From: CAYUWG01 sp964448285
GTDB lineage: Bacteria > Bacteroidota > Ignavibacteria > SZUA-365
NCBI GenBank assembly: GCA_964448285.1
Contig: CAYUWG010000034.1
Location: forward strand, 1 to 38,056
Length of the DNA stretch: 38,056 nt
Direction of reading: 5' to 3'
Shown: positions 17,359 to 25,763 of the stretch, one piece after another
Position numbering within the stretch: position 1 is the first letter of the stretch
Layout: each line of letters starts with the position of its first letter
Translations under genes and position numbers: made by a program
The notes under the pieces: model-generated
Told to the model about the DNA's origin: nothing
The model's input: only the letters and a program-made list of their open reading frames with translations
Databases searched by the model: none

Positions 17359-19541
17359 AGATTCTGACGATCAAAATCGAGAATTGCTATGGCATCAGGA
17401 AACTAGATGCCACGCTCGATTTCTCAGATGCAAAGGCAATCGCCATCTACGCCCCTAATGGATCGATGAAGACATCTCTGGCACAAACGTTCGAGGACGT
17501 TGCCGCCGGCGCTCCTTCAAAGGATCGCATATTTCCAAACCGGGTTTGCACACGAACCATAACAGATGAGAGCAATGCTGATCTATCGAAGGATAGCGTG
17601 CTGGTGGTCCGACCGTATGAAGAAACCTTGGGGCACTCGGCAAAGACCTCGACACTGTTAGTCAACGCGACGCTGCGGAAAGAGTACGAAAACCTTCACC
17701 AAGAAATCGATGCGGCAAAGGATGCGTTTCTCAAGGCAATGAAGGAGCAGTCCGGCTCAAAGCGCGATCTGGAGAAGGAAATCTCGCTAGCTTTTACCGC
17801 CACGGAAGGCAAGTTCTACATCGCTCTGAATCGCATCAAGGACGAAGTCGCGAGTCGATCCGATGCGCCGCTGAAGGACATTCCCTACGACCTGATTTTC
17901 GATGAGAAGGTGCAGGCCTTCTTGGGCACAAAGGACTCCAAGACGGCGATCGACGCCTACATCAAGAAGTACAACGAGTTGCTGGCGGCCTCGACCTACT
18001 TCAAAAAGGGCGTGTTCAACTACTACAACGCTTCGCAGATCGCAAAGCAGCTCGAGGAAAACGGCTTCTTTGCGGCCAAACACTCCGTAAACCTCAATGC
18101 TGGAGAGAAGAAGGAGATCACGACTCAGTGGGAATTGGAGCACCTCATCGCGAGCGAGAAAGAAGCTATCTCGAACGACAAGGAACTGCGCAAGAAATTC
18201 GCCGACATCGAGAAGCTAATCCAGAGGAATGCGACGGTACGCGAGTTTGAAGCGTTTCTCTTGGATCACGAAGACCTGTTAGCCAAATTCGCCAATATCG
18301 CTGACTTCAAACAAGAAGTGTGGAAGGCCTACATCGACACGAAATTTGATCTGTACCGAACCCTTCTCGACAAATATCAAGCCGCCGAAGCACGCCGCAA
18401 GGAAATCCAGGAGCAGGCGGCAAAGGAGCGAACGCAGTGGGAAGAGGTCATCGACATCTTCAACAGCCGTTTCGTGGTGCCCTTCAAGTTGCAGGCCGCT
18501 AATAAGGTGGACGTGATCCTTGGGCAGCAGGAAATGCTCACTCTTGGCTTCGTCTTCAGCGACGGAGCAGACGAAGCACCTGTGGACCGTGCGGCGCTCC
18601 TGCAGGTGCTTAGCACCGGAGAAAAGAAAGCACTGTATGTACTGAACATCCTGTTTGAGATCGAGGTCCGAAAGAAGGCCGCTCAAGACACTTTGATTGT
18701 TGTGGACGACATCGCGGATTCCTTCGACTACAAGAACAAGTACGCGATCATCCAGTACCTGATGGATATCTCGGAGAGCCCGCATTTTAGGCAAATCATC
18801 CTGACGCATAACTTCGACTTCTATCGGACCGTCGAGAGCCGCTTCGTCGGTTACAACAACTGCCTGATGGCGTCCAAGACCGCCACAGGCGTGGCGCTGG
18901 AGAAGGCCGCCGGTATCAAGAACATCTTCATCAATGACTGGAAGGGCGCGTTCTATGCGGATCCGAAGAAGAAGATCGCCTCAATTTCCTTCATTCGAAA
19001 CCTGATCGAGTACACCCGTGGCGACGCTGATCCCGACTTCGTGAAGCTGACCTCGCTGCTGCACTGGAAGGCTGACTCGCAGCAGATTACGGTGTCGGAC
19101 CTAGATGGTATCTACAACCGTCTTTTCTCCGAAACCGGCAATTCGCCCGATGGCCAGACCGCTGTCGTTGATCTGATCGCTGACGAGGCGCAGCAGTGCC
19201 TGAGTGCACCCGATGGGATCAACTTTGCGAACAAGGTGGTGCTCGCCATTGCCACCCGTCTGGTCGCAGAACAGTTCATGGTAAACCAGATCAACGATGC
19301 GGCATTCGTCGCGAGCATTGGCTCGAACCAGACGTCGCGGCTGCTGAAGAAGTTTCGGGAGTTGTACCCAGCCGAACGAGCGTCGCTTGACGTTCTGCAG
19401 CGGGTGGTTCTCATGACGCCGGAGAACATTCACCTAAACTCGTTCATGTACGAGCCAATCTTGGATATGTCCGACAATCATCTCAGAACTCTCTACACTG
19501 AGGTGAAAACGCTGCAAATGGGCGATGGGGGGCAGCCATGA
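17355..19541 (+). CDS. PrrC/RloC-like ABC-type ATPase (AAA_13 style), putative anti-phage effector
   Basis: A 728-aa SMC/ABC-type ATPase encoded inside the R-M operon. The P-loop APNGSMKTS (residues 33-41) has Met where Gly is usual. A long charged alpha-helical region (about 95-400, rich in Glu and Lys) looks coiled-coil. The signature LSTGEKKAL starts at 419, Walker B LIVVDDIADSFD has D451 and D452, and the H-loop is LTHNFDF (H485). The C-terminal domain has R548-xxx-E552 and H570 in SFIRNLIEY and LLHWK, reminiscent of the R-xxx-E...H triad of the PrrC and RloC anticodon nucleases. Position between hsdM and hsdS is typical of R-linked rlo/prrC genes. Nuclease activity is inference; the ATPase class is secure. 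Confidence 0.8.
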   Translation: MKILTIKIENCYGIRKLDATLDFSDAKAIAIYAPNGSMKTSLAQTFEDVAAGAPSKDRIFPNRVCTRTITDESNADLSKDSVLVVRPYEETLGHSAKTSTLLVNATLRKEYENLHQEIDAAKDAFLKAMKEQSGSKRDLEKEISLAFTATEGKFYIALNRIKDEVASRSDAPLKDIPYDLIFDEKVQAFLGTKDSKTAIDAYIKKYNELLAASTYFKKGVFNYYNASQIAKQLEENGFFAAKHSVNLNAGEKKEITTQWELEHLIASEKEAISNDKELRKKFADIEKLIQRNATVREFEAFLLDHEDLLAKFANIADFKQEVWKAYIDTKFDLYRTLLDKYQAAEARRKEIQEQAAKERTQWEEVIDIFNSRFVVPFKLQAANKVDVILGQQEMLTLGFVFSDGADEAPVDRAALLQVLSTGEKKALYVLNILFEIEVRKKAAQDTLIVVDDIADSFDYKNKYAIIQYLMDISESPHFRQIILTHNFDFYRTVESRFVGYNNCLMASKTATGVALEKAAGIKNIFINDWKGAFYADPKKKIASISFIRNLIEYTRGDADPDFVKLTSLLHWKADSQQITVSDLDGIYNRLFSETGNSPDGQTAVVDLIADEAQQCLSAPDGINFANKVVLAIATRLVAEQFMVNQINDAAFVASIGSNQTSRLLKKFRELYPAERASLDVLQRVVLMTPENIHLNSFMYEPILDMSDNHLRTLYTEVKTLQMGDGGQP

Positions 19542-20977
19542 TCGACGGCCTCAAGCCCTATCCCTTGATGAAGGACTCCGGCGCGCCGTGCCTGGGGGAG
19601 GTGCCGGAGCATTGGGAGGTGCGAAAACTTCGACAGGCACTGACTCGCCGCACCGAACGGAACCGGCCTGATTTGCCCCTTCTATCCGTAGTTCGCGAGC
19701 GGGGAGTGATTCTCCGCGACACAACACGTGGCGATGAGAATCACAACTACATCCCTGACGACTTGACCAACTACAAGGTGGTTCGCTCAGGCCAATTCGC
19801 CATGAACAAGATGAAGGCCTGGCAGGGCTCGTATGGCGTGTCCCAGTATGATGGCATCGTCAGTCCCGCCTATTTCGTCTTCGATCTTAGCGGCATCCGT
19901 GGGTCGTTCTTCAACGCATCAATCCGCTCGCGCGCGTACGTGCCCCTCTTCACGCAGGCATCCGACGGCGTCCGAATTGGCCAGTGGGACTTGTCCGAGA
20001 CTCGGATGCGCGAGATCGCGTTCGCGGTCCCACCCCTCTCCGAGCAAGCCGCCATCGTCCGCTTCCTCGACCACGTCGACCGCAGGATCCGGCAGTACAT
20101 CCGCGCCAAGCAGAAGCTGATCAAGCTGCTGGAGGAGCAGAAGCAGGCCATCATCCACCGCGCCGTCACCCGCGGCCTCGACCCCAATGTCCGCCTCAAG
20201 CTCTCCGGTGTGGAGTGGTTGGGGGAGGTGCCGGAGCATTGGGAGGTCTGGCAGATCGGCCACTTCGCAACAGTCGGCAATGGCTCGACACCATCACGAG
20301 GTAACGCCTCCTACTGGACGGACGGCACATACCCATGGCTCAACAGCAGCAGCGTGAATGCCGGAACGGTTACGGATTCTGATCAGTTCGTGACCGAGGT
20401 GGCGCTGCGGGAGTGCCACTTGCCTCGTGTGCCCGCGGGTAGTGTCCTCGTAGCGATCACTGGACAGGGCAAGACCCGAGGGAAGGCTGCCGTCCTGAGG
20501 ATTGAAGCCACGATCAATCAGCACATCGCTTTCATCACGCTGCGAAACCTCGGCAGCGTCGTCACGGCGGAGTACTTGCAGAAGTTCCTCGTTGCCGCGT
20601 ACGCCGAACTGCGGCGAGTGAGCGACGATTCGGGAAGCACGAAAGGTGCCCTGACCTGCGAAGACCTTCGGCATTTGCGTGTCGTACTCCCACCGATACC
20701 GGATCAGAGGCGAATCCTCGAATCGATTGCCCATGATGTGGCAGAGGTCGAGCGAGCGGTGAGAGTCGCCGAAAGCGAGATCAAACTCCTCCGCGAGTAC
20801 CGCACTCGCCTGATCGCCGACGTGGTCACCGGCAAACTCGACGTGCGCGACGCGGCGGCGCGGATGCCGGACGAGGTCGAGGAGCCCGAGCCGCTCGAAG
20901 AGATCGAGGCAGAAGGCGACACCGACGAGGCAGGCGTTGACGACACCGACTCTGTGCCGGAGGAGGCCGAGGCATGA
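19538..20977 (+). CDS. hsdS: Type I restriction-modification specificity subunit
   Basis: DNA-recognition subunit of the type I complex, 479 aa, with two target-recognition domains (TRDs). TRD1 spans about residues 20-165 and TRD2 about 230-390. Each is introduced by the same sequence LGEVPEHWEV and followed by a helical spacer (LSEQAAIVRFLDHVDRRIRQYI; IPDQRRILESIAHDVAEVERAV). A roughly 40-residue acidic tail (PDEVEEPEPLEEIEAEGD onward) ends the protein. Overlaps the ATPase stop and the darT start by 4 nt each. The codon choice between the two TRDs (about 20040-20220) is strikingly rich in CTC, CGC and GCC, unlike flanking genes, suggesting transfer from a higher-GC source. Confidence 0.92.
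   Translation: MIDGLKPYPLMKDSGAPCLGEVPEHWEVRKLRQALTRRTERNRPDLPLLSVVRERGVILRDTTRGDENHNYIPDDLTNYKVVRSGQFAMNKMKAWQGSYGVSQYDGIVSPAYFVFDLSGIRGSFFNASIRSRAYVPLFTQASDGVRIGQWDLSETRMREIAFAVPPLSEQAAIVRFLDHVDRRIRQYIRAKQKLIKLLEEQKQAIIHRAVTRGLDPNVRLKLSGVEWLGEVPEHWEVWQIGHFATVGNGSTPSRGNASYWTDGTYPWLNSSSVNAGTVTDSDQFVTEVALRECHLPRVPAGSVLVAITGQGKTRGKAAVLRIEATINQHIAFITLRNLGSVVTAEYLQKFLVAAYAELRRVSDDSGSTKGALTCEDLRHLRVVLPPIPDQRRILESIAHDVAEVERAVRVAESEIKLLREYRTRLIADVVTGKLDVRDAAARMPDEVEEPEPLEEIEAEGDTDEAGVDDTDSVPEEAEA
19593..19620 (+). repeat. 28-bp direct repeat, copy 1 (hsdS TRD1 entry)
   Basis: Identical over 28 bases to 20220-20247. It encodes the GEVPEHWEV segment that begins the first target-recognition domain. 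The two copies are 627 bp apart, in the same reading frame. Confidence 0.9.
20220..20247 (+). repeat. 28-bp direct repeat, copy 2 (hsdS TRD2 entry)
   Basis: Second identical copy, at the start of the second target-recognition domain. Recombination between the copies would delete or exchange one TRD in frame. Confidence 0.9.
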
Positions 20978-21615
20978 GCATACCGGCGCAGCCTAAGATC
21001 TACCACATCGCCCATGTTGATCGGCTACCGTCGATCGTGGCCGACCAGTGTCTCTGGTGCGATCGAGAGGTCGTGCGGCGGGCGCCGCCAGGCACCGCGA
21101 TCGGCATGAACAGCATCAAGCAGCGACGCCTCAACGAACTTCCCCTCACCAGTCACCCGGATCTTTTCGTAGGCGATTGCGTCCCCTTCTACTTCTGCCC
21201 GCGTTCAGTCATGCTGTTTCTGATCCATAAGGCCAATGACCCGGACCTGGCGTACCGAGGTGGGCAAGGGTCTATCGTCCACTTCGAAGCCGACCTGCAC
21301 AACGTGGTCGCATGGGCTGACGCGCAGCGTCGCCGCTGGGCGTTCACGCTGTCGAACGCGGGAGGGCGGGACTTCGAAGATCGCAGCGACCTCGGCCGGC
21401 TGGACGAGATAGACTGGAACGCCGTACACGCACGCGACTGGCAACAGTGCAGCTATGGTAAGCAAGCTGAGTTTCTGCTGGAACTGAGTTTCCCCTGGCA
21501 TCTTGTTGAACGCATAGGCGTGCAGTCGCTGGCAACCTACAAAACGGCGGTAAACGCGTTGCCGGCGTACGTACACAGTCCACCGGTCGAGATTCGGCCA
21601 GAGTGGTATTACTGA
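20974..21615 (+). CDS. darT: DarT-like DNA ADP-ribosyltransferase toxin
   Basis: DarT (DUF4433) toxins attach ADP-ribose from NAD+ to bases in single-stranded DNA, blocking replication and phage growth. This 213-aa protein has the NAD-binding start IYHIAHVDRLPSIV, the arginine in SIKQRRL (R51, the number of the Thermus DarT arginine), VPFYFCPRSVMLFLIHKAN, and the catalytic glutamate E166 in KQAEFLLE. All key residues are present, so the toxin looks active. Its ATG overlaps the hsdS stop by 4 nt, and its antitoxin follows after 19 bases. Location inside the type I operon ties its expression to the restriction genes. Confidence 0.9.
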   Translation: MSIPAQPKIYHIAHVDRLPSIVADQCLWCDREVVRRAPPGTAIGMNSIKQRRLNELPLTSHPDLFVGDCVPFYFCPRSVMLFLIHKANDPDLAYRGGQGSIVHFEADLHNVVAWADAQRRRWAFTLSNAGGRDFEDRSDLGRLDEIDWNAVHARDWQQCSYGKQAEFLLELSFPWHLVERIGVQSLATYKTAVNALPAYVHSPPVEIRPEWYY

Positions 21616-21634
21616 AACAATAGAGGAACCTGCT

Positions 21635-22699
21635 ATGATTGATTACCGAAGTGGCGACATTCTGAAGAGCGAGGTGGAAGCACTCGTCAACACGGTCAAT
21701 TGCGTTGGCGTGATGGGGCGCGGTATCGCGCTGCAGTTCAAGAACGCTTTCCCGGAGAACTTCAAGGCGTATGCGGCAGCGTGCAAGCGCGATGAGGTGC
21801 AGCCCGGTCGCATGTTCGTTTTCGAGACCGGTCAACTCACGCCGCCGCATTACATCATCAACTTTCCCACGAAGCGCCACTGGCGTGGTAAGAGCCGGAT
21901 CGAGGACATCGACGCCGGCTTGAAGGCGCTGGTCGCCGAGATTCGTGCCCGGCACATACGCTCTGTTGCACTTCCACCCCTCGGCAGCGGATTGGGTGGT
22001 CTTGACTGGCTGGCCCAGGTGCGTCCGCTCATCGAGACGGCATTGCGCCCTATAGACGAAGTGCGAATCATCGTTTTCGAGCCCAGTGGGGCTCCGGGTA
22101 CAGACACAATGCGACACCACCGCGAGGTCCCCCAGATGACCATAGGGCGGGCTGCGCTGGTGGAATTGATGTCCCGTTATCTCGGCGGTTTACTCGATCC
22201 TTTCGTGACCTTGCTGGAAGTGCACAAACTGATGTACTTCATGCAGGAGGCGGGCGAACCCTTACGGTTGCGGTACAAAGCTGCGCCATATGGCCCCTAC
22301 GCCGAGAACCTGCGCCACGTGCTGTACGCGATCGAAGGGCATCTGGTCTCTGGCTACGAGGACGGTGGCGATGTACCCGACAAACCGCTGACCCTGGTGC
22401 CGGGCGCGGTTGACGAAGCCGCGGCTTTTCTGGCCAAACATAGACAGACGCGCGAACGCTTCGACCGGGTTGCCAACCTTTTGGATGGATTCGAATCGCC
22501 ATTTGGTCTGGAGCTATTGTCCACCGTGCACTGGGTCATGCATCACGAAGCGGTGCGTACGGTGCAGGATGTGGTTGAACGAACCTACGATTGGAACGAG
22601 CGCAAGCGGCAGTTCACACCGCGCCAGATCGGCATCGCAGCCGATGTACTGACGAACAAGGGATGGACGCAGCGACTGGCGGAACGAGTATCGGCGTGA
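21635..22699 (+). CDS. darG: DarG-like macrodomain antitoxin
   Basis: Antitoxin of the DarTG pair, 354 aa. The N-terminal macrodomain (about residues 1-155) removes ADP-ribose from DNA. It shows ALVNTVNCVGVMGRGIALQFK, the catalytic-lysine motif NFPTKRHWR with K80 (the same number as in Thermus DarG), and LPPLGSGLGGLDW. The C-terminal half (about 165-350: LMSRYLGGLLDPFVTLLEVHKLMYFMQEAGE, YGPYAENLRHVL) is the DarT-binding domain typical of full-length DarG, so both neutralising activities are retained. A GAGG-like site precedes the ATG. The stop overlaps the likely GTG start of hsdR. Confidence 0.92.
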   Translation: MIDYRSGDILKSEVEALVNTVNCVGVMGRGIALQFKNAFPENFKAYAAACKRDEVQPGRMFVFETGQLTPPHYIINFPTKRHWRGKSRIEDIDAGLKALVAEIRARHIRSVALPPLGSGLGGLDWLAQVRPLIETALRPIDEVRIIVFEPSGAPGTDTMRHHREVPQMTIGRAALVELMSRYLGGLLDPFVTLLEVHKLMYFMQEAGEPLRLRYKAAPYGPYAENLRHVLYAIEGHLVSGYEDGGDVPDKPLTLVPGAVDEAAAFLAKHRQTRERFDRVANLLDGFESPFGLELLSTVHWVMHHEAVRTVQDVVERTYDWNERKRQFTPRQIGIAADVLTNKGWTQRLAERVSA

Positions 22700-25600
22700 T
22701 TGCTTCCGACACCACCGAACGCGGCCTCGAGCGTCTGATCTGTACGGATCTGACCGGTTCACCTTGCGACCCGGGTTCGGGTGATCGGGCACAAGAACGG
22801 CCATCGACGTACGGCGCCGGATGGGTCGGCGGGATACCGGAAGATTATGACCGTGAGTACTGTGTCGATGTCGCACAACTCTCCTTGTTCGTCAGCCGGA
22901 CTCAACCGGACGTGGCAACGCATCTCGAACTCGATCAGGATGGTCCGATACGACGAAATTTTCTCGCGCGTTTGCAAGGAGAGATCAGCAAGCGCGGGAC
23001 GATCGACGTGCTACGCCGTGGAATCAAGCACGGACCATATCATCTCGATCTGTTCTATGGGAGTCCTTCTCCGGGAAACCTCAAAGCGGCAGAGCGCTAC
23101 GTCGCGAACCGTTTCAGCGTTACGCGCCAGCTTCGTTACAGCAGGGATGAGACCCAGCGCGCTCTCGATCTCGTGCTGTTCATCAACGGCCTGCCGATCG
23201 CCACATTCGAATTGAAAAACAGCCTCACGAAACAAACGGTCGAGGACGCAATCCAGCAGTATCAACGCGACAGAAACCCTCGTGAAAAACTCTTCGAACT
23301 TGGCCGCTGTGTCGTTCACTTCGCCGTGGATGATCACGAAGTGCGGTTCTGCACGCACCTCAATGGGAAGGCTTCCTGGTTCCTTCCATTCAATCTCGGA
23401 TGGAACGACGGCGCGGGCAATCCCCCGAATCCCAATGGCCTGAAGACGGATTATCTCTGGAAGCGTGTTCTCACGCGTGCCGGTCTCACGGACATCCTCG
23501 AGAACTATGCGCAAGTCATCGAGACGAAGGATGAGAAAACGGGTCGGAAAAAGTCAATACAAATCTGGCCACGCTACCATCAGCTCGATGTCGTGCGTAA
23601 GCTGCTTGCCGACGCAACCGCGCACGCTGCAGGGCGGCGCTACCTGATCCAGCATTCAGCGGGCAGCGGCAAGTCGAACTCCATCGCGTGGCTCGCGCAT
23701 CAGCTCATCGGGCTCAAGCGTGACGATGCTTGGGTGTTCGATTCGATCATCGTCGTCACTGACCGCAAGGTCCTCGACAAGCAGATTCGCGACACGATCA
23801 AACAGTTCGCACAAGTGGGCGCGACGGTCGGCCATGCAATGCGTGCGGGTGATTTACGAACGTTTATCGAAGCCGGAAAGAAAATCATCATCTCGACCGT
23901 CCAGAAATTTCCGTTCATCCTCGACGAGATTGGGAATGATCATCGCAGTCGAACCTTCGCCATCATCATCGACGAAGCACATTCGAGCCAAGGCGGACGC
24001 GCCTCTGCGGCCGTTTCGATGGCGCTCTCGTCTTCCGGCGCCGAAGAAGAGGACGAGACGCTCGAGGACGTGATCAACCGGTTGATGGAGTCGAAGAAGT
24101 TGTTGCCCAACGCCAGCTATTTCGCCTTCACTGCAACTCCAAAGAACAAGACACTGGAGATCTTCGGGGAACCAGCGCCCCAGCCCGACGGAACGGTGAA
24201 GCATCGTCCATTCCACAGCTACACGATGAAGCAGGCGATACAGGAAGGATTCATCCTCGACGTGCTTAGGCACTATACTCCGATAGACAGCTATTACAAA
24301 CTTGTGAAGAAGATCGAAGGCGATCCGGAATTCGACACGAAACGGGCGAAGAAGAAACTCCGCCGCTATGTAGAAAGCCATGATCATGCGATCAGGCTCA
24401 AGGCTGAAATCATGGTGGATCATTTCCACGAGGCCGTACTGGCTCTGAACAAGATCGGCGGCGAGGCGCGCGCGATGGTGGTCACGAGCGGCATCGAGCG
24501 CGCGATACAATACTACCACGCTGTTCGAGGTTACCTTGCCGAACGCAAGAGTAGATACAAAGCGATCGTTGCATTCTCCGGCGAGCATGAGTACGGGGGA
24601 GTGGACGTCACGGAGGCTTCCCTCAACGGATTCCCTTCGAATCTCATTCCCGACAAGATTCGGGAAGATCCCTACCGTTTCCTGATCTGTGCCGAGAAGT
24701 TCCAGACAGGCTACGATGAGCCGCTGCTGCATACGATGTATGTGGATAAGCAGCTTTCGGGCATAAAGGCTGTGCAGACTCTTTCACGGTTGAATCGAGC
24801 GCACCCGAAAAAGTATGACGTCTTCATTCTCGACTTCATGAATGACGCCGATACGATCAGAAAGGCGTTCGAGGACTATTATCGCACGACGATTCTCGCC
24901 GAAGAGACGGATCCGAACAAGCTGCACGATCTTAAAGCGGCGCTCGACGGCTATCAGGTGTACGCAAGCACGCAAATCACAAGCCTGGTTTCGCTCTATC
25001 TCACCGGCGCCGATCGCGACAAGCTCGATCCGATCCTCGACTCATGCGTCGAGGCATACGTCGAGCAACTCGATGAAGACGGACAGGTGGATTTCAAGGG
25101 CAAAGCGAAGGCGTTTCTCCGTGCGTACGGTTTCCTTTCATCGATCCTTCCCTACACGAACGCTGAATGGGAAAAGCTCTCCATCTTTCTCACCTTCCTC
25201 GTCCCAAAACTCCCGGCGCCGGTAGAGGAGGACTTATCGAAGGGTATCCTCGACTCCATCGATATGGACAGCTACCGGGTAGAAAAGCGATCGACGATGA
25301 ACATACCGCTCACGGATACGGAGGCCGAGATCGAACCGGTTCCTACTTCGGGCGGCGGGCGAAAGTCCGAACCGGAGTTGGACCATCTTTCAAATATTCT
25401 GAAAGCGTTCAATGACCAGTTCGGAAATATACCCTGGACCGATTCAGACCGCGTACACAAACTTATCACGGAGGATATCCCAAGCCGAGTCTCTGCCGAT
25501 ACGGCTTACCAGAATGCAAGGAAAAATTCGGACAGGCAGAACGCCCGTATCGAACACGATAAAGCCCTTGCTCGCGTGATGACGGCAGTTCTTAAAGACG

Positions 25601-25716
25601 ACACGGAACTGTTCAAGCAATTCATGGACAATGAATCGTTCAAGCGCTGGTTGACGGATACCGTGTTCGCGTTGACATACGAGGAGAATCTGCGTGTTCA
25701 TACCGCTGGTGAGTGA
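22696..25716 (+). CDS. hsdR: Type I restriction endonuclease subunit R
   Basis: Motor and nuclease subunit that translocates and cuts unmodified DNA. The likely 1006-aa product begins IASDTTERGLERLICTDLTG, the usual HsdR opening. The nuclease core near residues 150-176 ends with E172-L-K174 (FELKN), and QxxxY follows (QQYQRDRNP). The helicase has Walker A HSAGSGKS (K326), DEAH at 426-429, and FTATPKNKTLEIFG (motif III). I prefer GTG 22696 because it overlaps the darG stop (GTGA) and gives the family N-terminus; ATG 22663 would add 11 residues and the frame stays open to 22591. The C-terminal helical domain is complete, so the system looks functional. Confidence 0.92.
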   Translation: MIASDTTERGLERLICTDLTGSPCDPGSGDRAQERPSTYGAGWVGGIPEDYDREYCVDVAQLSLFVSRTQPDVATHLELDQDGPIRRNFLARLQGEISKRGTIDVLRRGIKHGPYHLDLFYGSPSPGNLKAAERYVANRFSVTRQLRYSRDETQRALDLVLFINGLPIATFELKNSLTKQTVEDAIQQYQRDRNPREKLFELGRCVVHFAVDDHEVRFCTHLNGKASWFLPFNLGWNDGAGNPPNPNGLKTDYLWKRVLTRAGLTDILENYAQVIETKDEKTGRKKSIQIWPRYHQLDVVRKLLADATAHAAGRRYLIQHSAGSGKSNSIAWLAHQLIGLKRDDAWVFDSIIVVTDRKVLDKQIRDTIKQFAQVGATVGHAMRAGDLRTFIEAGKKIIISTVQKFPFILDEIGNDHRSRTFAIIIDEAHSSQGGRASAAVSMALSSSGAEEEDETLEDVINRLMESKKLLPNASYFAFTATPKNKTLEIFGEPAPQPDGTVKHRPFHSYTMKQAIQEGFILDVLRHYTPIDSYYKLVKKIEGDPEFDTKRAKKKLRRYVESHDHAIRLKAEIMVDHFHEAVLALNKIGGEARAMVVTSGIERAIQYYHAVRGYLAERKSRYKAIVAFSGEHEYGGVDVTEASLNGFPSNLIPDKIREDPYRFLICAEKFQTGYDEPLLHTMYVDKQLSGIKAVQTLSRLNRAHPKKYDVFILDFMNDADTIRKAFEDYYRTTILAEETDPNKLHDLKAALDGYQVYASTQITSLVSLYLTGADRDKLDPILDSCVEAYVEQLDEDGQVDFKGKAKAFLRAYGFLSSILPYTNAEWEKLSIFLTFLVPKLPAPVEEDLSKGILDSIDMDSYRVEKRSTMNIPLTDTEAEIEPVPTSGGGRKSEPELDHLSNILKAFNDQFGNIPWTDSDRVHKLITEDIPSRVSADTAYQNARKNSDRQNARIEHDKALARVMTAVLKDDTELFKQFMDNESFKRWLTDTVFALTYEENLRVHTAGE

Positions 25717-25748
25717 TACGAATCGTTGTGATCCTTGTGAATCCCTAA

Positions 25749-25763
25749 CGTATCGATGATACG
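25749..25763. other. Palindrome touching the addB start codon
   Basis: CGTATC-GAT-GATACG is a perfect inverted repeat with 6-bp arms that ends on the base before the addB ATG. Another GATACG occurs at 25715-25720. It may hide the ribosome site in the mRNA, serve as an operator, or mark the right junction of the inserted island. Confidence 0.4.

Noticed and set aside
23854..24732. 292-codon antisense frame within hsdR
   Set aside because: Lies opposite conserved helicase motifs of hsdR and shows no protein-like domain.
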